Below are positions 33,265-50,099 of a stretch of 64,000 nt of DNA, piece by piece. The stretch is from Alloalcanivorax venustensis ISO4 (GTDB lineage Bacteria; Pseudomonadota; Gammaproteobacteria; Pseudomonadales; Alcanivoracaceae): the NCBI RefSeq assembly GCF_015356855.1, contig NZ_ARXR01000002.1, positions 62,001-126,000 of the forward strand, in the 5' to 3' direction. The position numbers were made by a program, and so were the translations under genes. How positions within the stretch are numbered: the first letter of the stretch is position 1; the number at the start of each line of letters is the position of its first letter. The notes below the pieces were generated by a model. The model had not been told where the DNA came from, searched no databases, and saw nothing but the letters and a program-made list of their open reading frames with translations.

Positions 33265-33915
33265 ATGGACGCACCCGCTCCCTGGACGCTGAGAGGGCAC
33301 GCCTACGTGTGCGCCCTGGCGATGCCCGATGCCCTGCGTCGGCCGCAAGGCGGCACCGCCGAAGCACTCGGCCCGGCGACCGGCCGCCTCGGGGTGGTCA
33401 TGTTCGTGGATTACCAGCGTTCAGAGGTGGGGCCGTACCGGGAGTTGTTGTTCATGCCCGGGCCCTGTCGCTTTCCGGACGGTCACCGGCGCTGGTCGAT
33501 CGGCCGCATCTATGTGTCCAGCGAAGACAGCGCCCGCAACGGCAACCGCAACTGGGGCCTGGACAAGCGCGTGGCCTCCTTCCGGGTCGAGCGAACCCGC
33601 TACGGTGAGAGCGTGACCGTGCGCTACCAGGACCGGGACATCGCCGGTCTGACCCTGAAGCGGCGCGGTCCCGCCCTACCCGTACTCGGACCCTGGCTGC
33701 CCGAGCGCTGGCGCCGGCTGGGCCAGGTGCGCGACAACCAGCAATTCGTCTTCGCGCCCTCGGTGCGGGGCCGCCTGGGCGTTGCCAGCCTGAGCGATGC
33801 CTGGGGCAACGGGAAGGATTTCCCGCAGTTGCAGTACGGACGCGGACGCGGCTCTCTGTACCTGCCGGACTTCCACCTCGACTTCCCCGAAGCGGATATC
33901 CGACCCCTGTCCTGA
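33265..33915 (+). CDS. Acetoacetate decarboxylase-superfamily-like protein
   Basis: The 216-residue protein contains GVVMFVDYQRSEVGPYRELLFMPG (about 43-66, shown in part) and WSIGRIYVSSEDSARNGNRNWG, a pattern of ADC-fold proteins. The catalytic Lys pair of true acetoacetate decarboxylase is not clearly present. It follows phhB by 6 bases and probably shares its transcript. Function unknown; the fold assignment is by motif recall. Confidence 0.6.
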   Translation: MDAPAPWTLRGHAYVCALAMPDALRRPQGGTAEALGPATGRLGVVMFVDYQRSEVGPYRELLFMPGPCRFPDGHRRWSIGRIYVSSEDSARNGNRNWGLDKRVASFRVERTRYGESVTVRYQDRDIAGLTLKRRGPALPVLGPWLPERWRRLGQVRDNQQFVFAPSVRGRLGVASLSDAWGNGKDFPQLQYGRGRGSLYLPDFHLDFPEADIRPLS

Positions 33916-33941
33916 ACCTTACGGTGACCGGAAGCATCACC

Positions 33942-33964
33942 CGGCTGTCGCTTCGCGACAGCCG
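33942..33964 (+). other. Strong hairpin after the ADC-like gene
   Basis: CGGCTGTCG-CTTCG-CGACAGCCG is a perfect 9-bp stem in the 99-base gap. No T-run follows, so it is probably a 3'-end-stabilising or weak termination structure. Confidence 0.45.
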
Positions 33965-33980
33965 CCCCGCCCACGCCCTT

Positions 33981-33988
33981 TGCTAGCA
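33981..33988 (+). promoter_or_regulatory. Extended -10 for the thioesterase-like gene
   Basis: TGCTAGCAT fits the TGn-TAnnnT extended -10 pattern 27 bases before ATG 34015, so transcription would start near 33995. Confidence 0.35.
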
Positions 33989-34014
33989 TGGGTCACGGCA
34001 ATCAGGAGAGACCC

Positions 34015-34473
34015 ATGGCTTTAAGCGAAGAGCAAAAAGAACAAATCAAAGCGGCGTCCGATAAAACCTTTCCGTTCGTGGAACGCTGCGGCGCCCGAAC
34101 CCTGGACGTGGACCGCGGCTACTGCAAGATGATGATGCCGCTGGCGCCCAACCTGAACCACGTCGGCATCATGTACGCCGGCGCCCTGTACACCATCGCG
34201 GAGCTGCCCGGCGGCGTGATCTATATGTCGTCGTTCGACACGCGGCGCTTCTACCCGATCGTCAAGGACATGCGGATCCGTTTCCGTCGCCCGGCCGCCA
34301 CCGATGTGACCGTGGAAGTGCGCATCACCGATCAGGAAATCGAACGCATCCAGTCCGAGGCGGACGCCAACGGCAAATGCGATTTTGAATGGGATACCGA
34401 GATCAAGGACGAAAAAGGGGAAGTGGTGGCGCTCACCCACAACGTCTATCAGCTGCGCAAAATCGGCAGCTGA
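34015..34473 (+). CDS. Hotdog-fold thioesterase-like protein (DUF4442/YiiD-C type)
   Basis: The 152-residue protein has RGYCKMMMPLAPNLNHVGIMYAGALYTIAELPGG (about 36-69, listed here only in outline). This is the characteristic LxxNHxG..-type segment around the central helix of hotdog thioesterases. An alternating beta region follows (VEVRITDQEIERIQSEA). Such enzymes hydrolyse acyl-CoA or act in fatty-acid metabolism. GGAGAG precedes ATG 34015. A candidate small RNA follows it on the same strand. Confidence 0.75.
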   Translation: MALSEEQKEQIKAASDKTFPFVERCGARTLDVDRGYCKMMMPLAPNLNHVGIMYAGALYTIAELPGGVIYMSSFDTRRFYPIVKDMRIRFRRPAATDVTVEVRITDQEIERIQSEADANGKCDFEWDTEIKDEKGEVVALTHNVYQLRKIGS

Positions 34474-34535
34474 AGCGGTACAGGTGAAGGGTCAAAGCGA
34501 CATCCGCAATTCGTTGCCGCTTTCGCAAAGGCGTA

Positions 34536-34565
34536 TTGACAGGCTTTGTTCGTCGGGGCTAGCCT
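34536..34565 (+). promoter_or_regulatory. Promoter of the candidate small RNA
   Basis: A perfect -35 TTGACA (34536-34541) is followed after 18 bases by TAGCCT (34560-34565), a weak -10. The predicted start is near 34571, where the first hairpin begins. Confidence 0.5.
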
Positions 34566-34570
34566 GAAAT

Positions 34571-34656
34571 CGCACTCCGATGAGGCACGGAGCCCGGGGG
34601 TGCGTTTCCGACATGAGAGTCTGGAAATCTCGCGCGGCCTTCGGGCCGCGCTTTTC
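34571..34656 (+). ncRNA. Candidate small RNA with three hairpins and a UUCG terminator
   Basis: About 85 bases fold into three stems. The first stacks CGCAC/GTGCG outside CTCCG/CGGAG (34571-34604). The second is TTCC-GAC/GTC-T-GGAA (34606-34626). A perfect terminator stem follows, GCGCGGCC-TTCG-GGCCGCGC (34632-34651), and then TTTT. A consensus -35 lies upstream. It faces hemE from the opposite strand and has no downstream target gene, so it reads as a free RNA, not a riboswitch. It does not match a known sRNA I can name. Confidence 0.5.
34632..34656 (+). terminator. Rho-independent terminator with UUCG tetraloop
   Basis: An 8-bp GC stem closed by a TTCG loop is followed by TTTT. The orientation suits plus-strand transcripts (small RNA or the thioesterase-like gene); on the minus strand there is no T-run. 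Confidence 0.8.
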
Positions 34657-35719
34657 ATTTACGCTCGCCCAGCTCCACCACCGCTTCGATAAACACCTTG
34701 GCGTGCTCCGGGTCCACTTCCGGCGTGATGCCGTGCCCCAGATTGAAGATGTGCCCCGGGTGATCGCCGAAGTCATCGAGGATGCGCGCCACCTCGGCGC
34801 GAATCGCCGCCGGTGAAGCGTACAGCACCGCCGGATCCATATTGCCCTGCAACGCCACCCGGTCGCCGACGCGGCGGCGCGCCTCGCCGATGTTGATGGT
34901 CCAGTCCAGGCCCAGGGCGTCACAGCCGGTATCCGCCATGGATTCCAGCCACAAGCCGCCGTTCTTGGTGAACAGGATCACCGGCACCTTGCGGCCCTCG
35001 GCGTCCGGCTCCAACCCGTCGACGATGCGCTGCATATAGCGCAGCGAAAACGTCTGGTAGGCCTCCGCGGACAGGGCGCCGCCCCAGGTATCGAAGATCT
35101 GCACCACCTGGGCGCCGTGGCGGATCTGGGCGTTCAGATAATCGGTCACCGCCAGAGCCAGCTTGTCGAGCAGCGCGTGGGCCAGTTCCGGCCGGTTGTA
35201 GACCATCCCCTTGAGATGGCGGAAATCCTTGCTGGGCCCGCCTTCCACCATATAGGTGGCGAGCGTCCAGGGGCTGCCGGAGAAGCCGATCAACGGCACC
35301 CGTCCGTTCAACGCGCGGCGGATGGTGCTCACCGCGCGCATCACGTAATCCAGGTCCGCTTCCGCGTCCGGTACCGGTAGCGCGGCGATCTCCTGCTCGG
35401 TGCGCACCGTCTTGCGGAATTTGGGGCCCTCGCCGGGCTCGAAGTACAAACCCAGCCCCATGGCATCGGGAATGGTGAGAATGTCGGAAAACAGAATCGC
35501 CGCGTCCAGCGGGTAACGCTCCAGCGGCTGCAGCGTCACCTCGCAGGCCAGTTCCGCGTTGCGGCACAGGTCCATGAAGGACCCGGCCTGCTCCCGGGTG
35601 GCCCGGTACTCCGGCAGATAACGACCGGCCTGGCGCATCATCCAGATCGGCGTACGGTCCACCGGCTGGCGGGCCAGGGCTTTCAACAAGCGGTCATTCT
35701 TCAGCGGCGCGTGCACCAT
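34655..35719 (-). CDS. hemE: Uroporphyrinogen decarboxylase
   Basis: HemE decarboxylates uroporphyrinogen III to coproporphyrinogen III in haem synthesis. The 354-residue protein, the E. coli length, has [16 protein letters not shown] (27-42), the catalytic Asp in [33 protein letters not shown] and NLGHGI. ATG 35717-35719 lies 5 bases after the gltD stop. It is last in the gltB-gltD-hemE series on the minus strand. Confidence 0.97.
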   Translation of the reverse strand: MVHAPLKNDRLLKALARQPVDRTPIWMMRQAGRYLPEYRATREQAGSFMDLCRNAELACEVTLQPLERYPLDAAILFSDILTIPDAMGLGLYFEPGEGPKFRKTVRTEQEIAALPVPDAEADLDYVMRAVSTIRRALNGRVPLIGFSGSPWTLATYMVEGGPSKDFRHLKGMVYNRPELAHALLDKLALAVTDYLNAQIRHGAQVVQIFDTWGGALSAEAYQTFSLRYMQRIVDGLEPDAEGRKVPVILFTKNGGLWLESMADTGCDALGLDWTINIGEARRRVGDRVALQGNMDPAVLYASPAAIRAEVARILDDFGDHPGHIFNLGHGITPEVDPEHAKVFIEAVVELGERK

Positions 35720-35724
35720 AAAAT

Positions 35725-41621
<5,897 letters not shown>

Positions 41622-41793
41622 CAAAACCTTTCCTCTTGAAATTCAGAGACTTACAGAAGGCGGAACAGGCGTCGAAAAGACGGCGACGGCAAAAAAGGGA
41701 TGTGCATTCTACACTTTGCGCCGATCAGCCACAAACGGGAAGACGGCACCGTCCAAACCGCACAGTGCCGGGTGGACCGCGCCGCGGGCAACT

Positions 41794-43206
41794 CTAGCGC
41801 AATTCGTTGCGTATCGAGCCCATATCCCGCGGGAAGGGGCCGCCGCGCCGCAGCGCCTCGGGCAGTTCGTCCCGGGCCGCCAAAGCCGCGTCACGGCTGG
41901 GATAGGGGCCCGCCAGCACCAGGTAGACCCGTTCATCGCCCCGTTCCGCCCGGTAGTAGGCGCCGTTACGGTCGATCTGGTCAAGTACCCCGCGCGCTCC
42001 GTCTTCCCGGCCGGTGGCCACCAGCTGCAGAAACCACTCCCCATCGTCGCGGGTGGCCAGCCAGTCTTCCTGCTGGTAACCGAGGCGGGCGTCCAGCCCG
42101 GACAATTGCGGCTCGCCGCTGGAAACGGTGTCCGGCGTTTCTTCCTGCGCCGTTTCGGCGGGTTCGGCCTCGGCGGGCTCAGCGTCGGCCGTGGCGGCCT
42201 GCTCACCGGCGGGCTCCGGGGCTTCCGGCGCCGGCGGCGTGCGCGCGTCTTCCGCTGCCGGCTCGGCGGCCACCTGCTCCGGCACGTTTTCCGCCTCTTC
42301 GAAGGTGCGGGCGGAATCGTGGTATTCGGCCAGGGCGCGGCGGGTGGTTTCCGGGTCGCCGCGTTCGCCGCTGCGTGCCGAACTCTCGCTTTGCGTGGCT
42401 TGCGGGGCCGGCTCCGCCGGATCTTGTGCCTCGGCCACCGGCTCCTTGGGCAGGTCCAGGCTCACCACCTGATCCTGCTCGGCTTCGTCGTCACCGCCGC
42501 TGGCCAGCCACAGCACCAGCACCACCAGCACCAGCGCGCCCACCGCCAGGCCGTGCCGCCAGGGCACCGGCTTGTTGGCCAGCAGGCCGCCACCGCCGCC
42601 GGCTCTTGCCTCCAGCATCGGCAACAGCGCCGCGATGCGGCCGTCGCTCTCTTCGCTCAGATCGCGGGCCTCCTGGTCGTCCAGCGCCAGGGCGAAGCCC
42701 TGATCGGCGAATACGGCCACGTCGTCCGCGTCCAGCGGCGGCAGCACCAGCACGTCCTCCACGTTCAGTCCGGCGTCACGCAGGTGCTCGGCGCTGCCCG
42801 GCTCGCCGCCGAACACATAGGTGAGGCGCTGCCCCAGCTTGGTCTTCAGCGACGCCATGGTGGCCAGGGCCTCGGAGGGGGCCAGGTGGGCGTTGTCCAC
42901 CACGATCACCAGGCTGGTGTCGGCCAGCGTCTGTTTGAGGGTGTCGGCCAGGTCGGCGCGCTCGATATCGAAGTGCACCAGCATGGCGTCCACCACCGCG
43001 TTGGCGCCCAGCTCCTCGGCGCCGTCCAGGCGGATCAGTTCGAAGTCCCCCACCAGGGACATGGAGAGCATGCCCAGCAGGGTGGAGACGCCGCTGCCGG
43101 CCTCGCCTTCCAGCACCGTGGTGGCGCCGTCGTGGGCGTGGCCGTTCAGGGCGTCGAGAAGGTCGCCGCGCTCGGCGCCCTCGTAGAAAAAATCCTCATC
43201 TCTCAC
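41794..43206 (-). CDS. damX: DamX-like SPOR-domain protein with ATPase-like N-terminus
   Basis: DamX acts in division through a SPOR domain that binds denuded septal glycan. The 470-residue protein has a P-loop-ATPase-like N-domain (about 10-200) with GEAGSGVST (34-42), where the Walker A Lys is Val, and LVIVVDNAHLAP. A membrane helix lies at about 217-236, then a long Ala/Glu/Pro linker, and a C-terminal SPOR domain (about 390-470; GEWFLQLVATG, RVYLVLAGPYPSRDAA). GTG 43206 overlaps aroB by 11 bases and follows GAGG. Confidence 0.88.
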   Translation of the reverse strand: MRDEDFFYEGAERGDLLDALNGHAHDGATTVLEGEAGSGVSTLLGMLSMSLVGDFELIRLDGAEELGANAVVDAMLVHFDIERADLADTLKQTLADTSLVIVVDNAHLAPSEALATMASLKTKLGQRLTYVFGGEPGSAEHLRDAGLNVEDVLVLPPLDADDVAVFADQGFALALDDQEARDLSEESDGRIAALLPMLEARAGGGGGLLANKPVPWRHGLAVGALVLVVLVLWLASGGDDEAEQDQVVSLDLPKEPVAEAQDPAEPAPQATQSESSARSGERGDPETTRRALAEYHDSARTFEEAENVPEQVAAEPAAEDARTPPAPEAPEPAGEQAATADAEPAEAEPAETAQEETPDTVSSGEPQLSGLDARLGYQQEDWLATRDDGEWFLQLVATGREDGARGVLDQIDRNGAYYRAERGDERVYLVLAGPYPSRDAALAARDELPEALRRGGPFPRDMGSIRNELR

Positions 43207-44275
43207 AAAAGGCCTCGAGCGTTCGCGTCAATGCGTTCGGGTCGTATTCGCCTGTGACCAGGGCATCACCGATTTGGTTCAGCAACACCAGCCGCAGGCG
43301 GCCGTTCTGTACCTTTTTATCCAGCGCCATCAGCTCGCTGAAATCCGCCCGCGCCATCCCTTCCGGCGCGGTCACCGGCAGCTTCCAGGCGGCCAGACTG
43401 TCGCTCACCCGGTCCAGGTCGGCCTGCTTCAGCCAGCCCAGTTCCAGGGACATGCGCGCCGCCATCACCATGCCGGCGGACACCGCCTCACCATGCAGCC
43501 AGTCCCGGTAGCCGGTAAAGGTCTCCATGGCATGGCCGAAGGTGTGGCCCAGATTAAGCAGCGCGCGGTTGCCCTGCTCGGTTTCATCGGCGGCCACCAC
43601 CTCGGCCTTGTTGCGGCAGCTGCGCAGGATCGCTTCCGCCACCGGCGCCGTGTCGCGGGCGGCCAGCGCCGCCTGATTGTCCAGCAGCCACTGGAAGAAT
43701 TCCGGGTCGCGGATCAAGCCGTACTTGATCACCTCCGCCATGCCGGCGGCGAATTCCCGCTCCGGCAGGGTGTCGAGCACGGCGGTGTCGATCACCACCG
43801 CGCGCGGCTGATGGAAGGCGCCGATCATGTTCTTGCCGCGCGGGTGGTTGACGGCGGTCTTGCCGCCCACCGAGGAATCCACCTGCGCCAGCAGCGTGGT
43901 GGGCACCTGGATGAAGTCCACGCCGCGCTGGTAGCAGGCGGCGGCGAACCCCACCATATCGCCGATCACGCCGCCGCCCAACGCCACCAGCGTGGTGGTA
44001 CGCGAATGCCGGTGGGCCATCAGGGCGTCGAAAATACGCTCCAGCGTGGCCAGGGTTTTATGCTGCTCACCGTCCGGCAGGATCAGGGTGTCGCACTGCA
44101 GGTCGCCCAGACCGCGGGTGACCGCGTCCAGGTAAAGCGGGGCGATGGTCTCGTTGGTGACCACCATCACCTGATTGCCGCGCACATGGCCGCGGATCAG
44201 GTCCTGCCCGAGCAGGCCGCGATCGATATAAATGGGGTAGCTGCGTTCGGCCAGCGACACATCAAGCTTCTGCAT
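43196..44275 (-). CDS. aroB: 3-dehydroquinate synthase
   Basis: AroB makes 3-dehydroquinate from DAHP, the second shikimate step, using NAD and a divalent metal. The 359-residue protein has LPDGEQHKTL, VALGGGVIGDMVGFAAACYQRGV, the substrate segment VDSSVGGKTAVNHPRGKNMIG, and metal-binding HTFGHAME. Position between aroK and damX is the common gammaproteobacterial order. It lies 33 bases after aroK. Confidence 0.97.
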   Translation of the reverse strand: MQKLDVSLAERSYPIYIDRGLLGQDLIRGHVRGNQVMVVTNETIAPLYLDAVTRGLGDLQCDTLILPDGEQHKTLATLERIFDALMAHRHSRTTTLVALGGGVIGDMVGFAAACYQRGVDFIQVPTTLLAQVDSSVGGKTAVNHPRGKNMIGAFHQPRAVVIDTAVLDTLPEREFAAGMAEVIKYGLIRDPEFFQWLLDNQAALAARDTAPVAEAILRSCRNKAEVVAADETEQGNRALLNLGHTFGHAMETFTGYRDWLHGEAVSAGMVMAARMSLELGWLKQADLDRVSDSLAAWKLPVTAPEGMARADFSELMALDKKVQNGRLRLVLLNQIGDALVTGEYDPNALTRTLEAFCER

Positions 44276-44308
44276 ACGGCCTCGTAAAGCGGAGTGGGAG
44301 TGCGGGCA

Positions 44309-44842
44309 TTATCGGCTGGCGTGGTCGGCCAGACAACCGAGTACCTGATCGGTCACTTTCTTGAGGTTACCGGAAGCGGTGGAGACCACGCCGTGCGCCA
44401 CTTCCCGGTAGAGCGGATCACGTTCCTGGAACAGCGCCTGAAGACGGGCCTCCGGATCGCTGGTCTGCAGCAGCGGCCGGTTGCGGTCGTTGCGGGTGCG
44501 GGCCAGTTGCACCTCCACCGGCGTCCACAGATAGACCACGCAGCCACGCTCATGGAGGTGGCGGCGGTTCTCCTCCTGGGTGACCACGCCGCCGCCGGTG
44601 GCCAGGACGATGCCCGCCATGCCGGTCAGTTCGTCGATCACGTCGCGCTCGCGGCGTCGAAACCCCTCCTCGCCTTCCATATCGAAGATCCAGGGGATGT
44701 CGGCACCGGTTTTCTCTTCGATCACGCGGTCGGAATCGTAAAACGGGCGGCCCAGAACCTGGGCGAGGTGTCGGCCCAGGGTGCTTTTACCCGCACCCAT
44801 GGGCCCGACTAAATACAGAGACGTGGAATCCTTTGGGTTCAC
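44309..44842 (-). CDS. aroK: Shikimate kinase
   Basis: AroK phosphorylates shikimate. The 177-residue protein has a P-loop GPMGAGKST (13-21), the shikimate-binding YDSDRVIE and EGFRRRE blocks, and LATGGGVV. The start is GTG at 44840-44842, overlapping the pilQ TGA as GTGA, so translation is probably coupled to pilQ. Confidence 0.96.
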   Translation of the reverse strand: MNPKDSTSLYLVGPMGAGKSTLGRHLAQVLGRPFYDSDRVIEEKTGADIPWIFDMEGEEGFRRRERDVIDELTGMAGIVLATGGGVVTQEENRRHLHERGCVVYLWTPVEVQLARTRNDRNRPLLQTSDPEARLQALFQERDPLYREVAHGVVSTASGNLKKVTDQVLGCLADHASR

Positions 44843-46986
44843 CGACTAGCCATTGCGTCTTTCACCAGGCGAGGCGTGATAAAGATCAGCAGTTCCTGCT
44901 TGTTATCACGGTTCACCTTCTTGCGGAACAGGGCGCCCAACCAGGGGATATCACCCAGGAAGGGGGTTTTGACCGTGGATTCTATCTTTTCCTGCTGGAA
45001 AATGCCGCCCAAAACCACGGTTTCGCCGTCATTGACCAGAACCGTGGTTTCCACCCGGTTGGTGTTGACGGTCGGCGCGCTGGTGTCGGTGCCCAGGGAG
45101 TCGTTGTTGACCTTGAGCTGCATGATCACGTCGCCTTCCGGGGTCACCTGCGGGGTCACTTCGAGGCGCAGTTCCGCCTCGATGAACTCCACCGCGGTGG
45201 CGCCGGACGCGGTGGCCACGTTGAAGGGCACCTGCTGACCGGAGGCGATCACCGCCGGCTGCTGATCGGCGGTCAGAACCTTGGGCGTGGCGACCAGCTC
45301 GCCGTGGCCTTCCGCTTCCAGGGCGGACAGCTCCAGCTCGATCAGGCCGGAATCCAGGGAGGTGAAACCGATCGCGAAGCGGGTGGCTTCCTGGGAGGCC
45401 ACGCCCATGTCGACGATCAGGTCGTTGTTCTGCTCTTCGTCGAACTCCTCGAACTCACCCAGGGAGCCGTCGTCTTCCCGGTCGATGTTGGCGTAGTGCA
45501 GTTCACGCAGGGAGGTATGGCGACCGGAGATCGCCACGCTCTTGCCCTCGTTGACCAGGCTGTCGCCGTCGTAAGCGAGGCCGCCCCAGCGCACGCCGAA
45601 TTCGTCGGCCACGTCGGTGCTGGCGATCACCACCCGGGCTTCGATCAGCACCTGCTGAACCGGGATGTCGAGCTGCTGAATCAGGCCGCGGATTTCCTGC
45701 AGCTTGGCCACGGTGTCCTGCACGATCAGCGTGTTGGTGCGCTGATCCACGGTCACCGAGCCGCGTCCGCTGACCAGGGCGGAGCCTTCACCGCCCTGGG
45801 AGGTGATCAGTGTCTTGAGCTCCTCGGCGCGGGCGTAGTTGATGCTGATGTACTCGGTGCGCAGCGGCGCCAGGGAGGCCAGCTGTTTCTGGCTCTCCAG
45901 CTCCTGCTTTTCGCGCGCGGCGATCTCATCCGCCGGCGCCACCAGCAGCACGTTGCCGACCTTGCGCTTATCCAGGCCCTTGGTCTTGAGGATCAGATCC
46001 AGCGCCTGGTCCCAGGGCACGCTCTGCAGCCGCAGGGTGATCTTGCCGCTGACGGTGTCGGAGGCCACCAGGTTGAGGTCGGTGAAGTCGGCGATCAGCT
46101 GCAGCACCGAGCGCACTTCGATGTCCTGGAAATTCAGCGACAGTTTCTCGCCGGTGTATTTGAAGGCATCGCGGCGCTGGCGGTCCTTCTCGGCCTCGGT
46201 GAGCGGCTTGACGTTGATGCTGAACTGGTTGTCCGCCTGGTAGGCCAGGTAGTCCCAGCTGCCTTCCGGCTCAATCGTGATCACGGTGCTGCCGTCCACT
46301 TCCTTGGTGTCGACGAACTGCACCGGGGTGGCGAAGTCGCTGACGTCCAGCCGGCGCAGCAGGTCCTCTTCCACATCGGCGCCGACGAAACGGGCGACGA
46401 TACGGCCGCCCTCTTCGCGCACGTCCACCGGCATGGCGTCGTCCGCCAGCTCCACCAGCACCCGGCCCTCGCCGTCGTCGCCGCGGCGGAAATCAATATC
46501 ACGCACGCCGGCGCTGCTGGGCGCCACCTTGCGCTGCACGGTCTCGCTGGCCGGGTCCATGGACGGGGTGGCGTTGTCCGCGCCCAGGGTGATCACCAGC
46601 TCCTGGCCTTCGATCCGCGTTTTATAGCCGGTCAGCTGATCCAGGTTGAAGATCAGGCGGGTGCGTTCCTTGGCGCCGAGCACCATCAGGCTGCGCACAT
46701 TGCCGGAGCCCAGGTTGTGCTCTTTCACCTCGATCTGGTTACGGGTGTCGAGCAGATCCAGCGCCACCCGCGCCGGTTGCTCGATGCTGTAGCCCTTGAC
46801 CTCCGGGGCGTCGCCCTCGAAGGACACGCGCACTTCCACGCCGTCGCCGGGCAGGGTATTGGCGCGCAGGTCGGTTACCGTCGCCGCTCGCCCCAGGGTG
46901 GCCGCGCTCAACCCCACCAGCATCAGCAGCAATGCCGCCCAACGCCGGGACGCAGCCCTTGTTTTTGTTGATGTGAAGATAATCAT
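44839..46986 (-). CDS. pilQ: Type IV pilus secretin PilQ
   Basis: PilQ forms the outer-membrane pore for type IV pili and for DNA uptake. The 715-residue protein has a signal peptide ([17 protein letters not shown]) and AMIN domains (about 40-270). A secretin N0/STN domain with [20 protein letters not shown] follows. The secretin core runs about 480-710 and includes [16 protein letters not shown] and [16 protein letters not shown] 46984-46986 is preferred: GGGGA lies 8 bases upstream, whereas the ATG three codons earlier has it too close. Confidence 0.96.
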   Translation of the reverse strand: MIIFTSTKTRAASRRWAALLLMLVGLSAATLGRAATVTDLRANTLPGDGVEVRVSFEGDAPEVKGYSIEQPARVALDLLDTRNQIEVKEHNLGSGNVRSLMVLGAKERTRLIFNLDQLTGYKTRIEGQELVITLGADNATPSMDPASETVQRKVAPSSAGVRDIDFRRGDDGEGRVLVELADDAMPVDVREEGGRIVARFVGADVEEDLLRRLDVSDFATPVQFVDTKEVDGSTVITIEPEGSWDYLAYQADNQFSINVKPLTEAEKDRQRRDAFKYTGEKLSLNFQDIEVRSVLQLIADFTDLNLVASDTVSGKITLRLQSVPWDQALDLILKTKGLDKRKVGNVLLVAPADEIAAREKQELESQKQLASLAPLRTEYISINYARAEELKTLITSQGGEGSALVSGRGSVTVDQRTNTLIVQDTVAKLQEIRGLIQQLDIPVQQVLIEARVVIASTDVADEFGVRWGGLAYDGDSLVNEGKSVAISGRHTSLRELHYANIDREDDGSLGEFEEFDEEQNNDLIVDMGVASQEATRFAIGFTSLDSGLIELELSALEAEGHGELVATPKVLTADQQPAVIASGQQVPFNVATASGATAVEFIEAELRLEVTPQVTPEGDVIMQLKVNNDSLGTDTSAPTVNTNRVETTVLVNDGETVVLGGIFQQEKIESTVKTPFLGDIPWLGALFRKKVNRDNKQELLIFITPRLVKDAMASR

Positions 46987-47007
46987 AACTGGCATCCCCA
47001 GCAGCGG

Positions 47008-47544
47008 TTATTCAGCAAGCGAAATGTTTCGGGAGCGTTCCACCCAGCCGTCCTGTCCATCCGGGACGATCTCGACCAGCGCGATCTGGTCGCTGGACAC
47101 TTCCACGACGCGTCCGAAGTTCCTACCCATGTAGCTTCCCACTCGTACCCGGGTCACCGAGCCGGTAGGGTCTTCGATCAGGGCTTCCAGCGGATTGCTG
47201 GGCTTGGTCATGGTGCCCACCATGGCCAGCGCGTCCAGGCTGAAGCCCTCCAGGTATTGCTTGGGCCGGCTCAGATCCGGCTCCACCGGGCGCCCTTCCG
47301 GCACCTCCAGCAGCTTCTCGTCCACCGGCCGCGAAAACGGCGCCCGCAGTTTATGCGCCGCGTAGGCGTAGGTGGCGATCGGCTTGAATTCCGGCGGTGG
47401 CTCGATCCGGCCCCTCGGACGCGCCTTGATCTCCGTCATCCGCGCGTCCAGTTCATTGATGCCGGCACCGGAACCGCAGCCCTGCAGCAGCGCGGCGGCC
47501 GCCACCAGCACCAATCCGTACGCAATGGATTTACGTCCATTCAT
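47008..47544 (-). CDS. pilP: Type IV pilus lipoprotein PilP
   Basis: PilP is an inner-membrane lipoprotein linking PilNO to the secretin PilQ. The 178-residue protein has the lipobox ALLQGC (Cys23), a proline-rich linker with PPPEFKPIATYAYAAHKLRAPF, and a C-terminal beta domain (GFSLDALAMVGT, VRVGSYMGRNFGRVVEVS). It lies 11 bases after pilO and about 20 bases before pilQ. Confidence 0.95.
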   Translation of the reverse strand: MNGRKSIAYGLVLVAAAALLQGCGSGAGINELDARMTEIKARPRGRIEPPPEFKPIATYAYAAHKLRAPFSRPVDEKLLEVPEGRPVEPDLSRPKQYLEGFSLDALAMVGTMTKPSNPLEALIEDPTGSVTRVRVGSYMGRNFGRVVEVSSDQIALVEIVPDGQDGWVERSRNISLAE

Positions 47545-47555
47545 GTTCGTTCCCC

Positions 47556-48238
47556 TCAGGACCGGCCGCCTTTGGCCCGGTTATTCTTCTCCGTACCCTG
47601 ATCGCCACCGTCGTCGTCGCCCCCGGCGTAACGGTAGGTCTTGGCGGTGATCGACATGTCCAGCATGCCCCGCGACCCGGCTTCCTCCTTGACCGGCACG
47701 ATCTTGAAATCATGCAGGGTAACGATGCGCGGCAGCGCCGCCACCCCGGACACGAAAGCACCGAAACCGTGGTAGTCGCCGCTCACCTGGATATCAATGG
47801 GCAACTCCGCGTAGAACTCCTTCTCGATTTCGTCCTTCAGGGCGATGGTTTCGAACTCCAGGCCACTGCCGAGACCGGTATGGGTGATGTCCTCGAGCAG
47901 CCCGGGCACCTCGGTATCCTTGGGCAGCTGGCTTTTGAGGGTTTCAAAGCTGGCTTCCAGCTCCACCAGCTGCTGGCGGTACTGGTCCAGGTTATGGGCG
48001 CGGAACGCCTTCTGCTCGAAGCTTTCCAGCAGCGTGACTTCCTCGCGCTGCAGCTGCTCGTGGCGGGTATTGAGATCCTTGATGCTCAGGAAATAGCCCA
48101 GGCCGAGAACGAAGCCGAACACCAGCACCGCGGCGCCGATCTTCACCGGCATCGGCCAGCCGCCGACGTTCTCGAAATCCAGGCTGTTGAGCTCGTCGAT
48201 CAGCTCGCGCACATCCAGGTTCTTCAGTTCGGATGCTT

Positions 48239-48242
<4 letters not shown>
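47556..48242 (-). CDS. pilO: Type IV pilus assembly protein PilO
   Basis: PilO is an inner-membrane alignment-complex protein that dimerises with PilN. The 228-residue protein has a cytoplasmic N-terminus, a membrane helix at about 33-52, a coiled coil (about 55-115), and a ferredoxin-like periplasmic domain with LPIDIQVSGDYHGFGAFVSGVAALPRIV (split; about 150-180). The tail is Gly/Asp/Lys-rich. Start overlaps the pilN stop (ATGA). Confidence 0.95.

Positions 48243-50099
<1,857 letters not shown>

Noticed and set aside
34536-34656. Riboswitch or attenuator for hemE
   Set aside because: The element is on the strand opposite to hemE and faces its 3' end, so it cannot be a hemE leader.
44833-46971. 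Open frame of about 710 codons on the plus strand
   Set aside because: Antisense to pilQ; no motif and no ribosome site.
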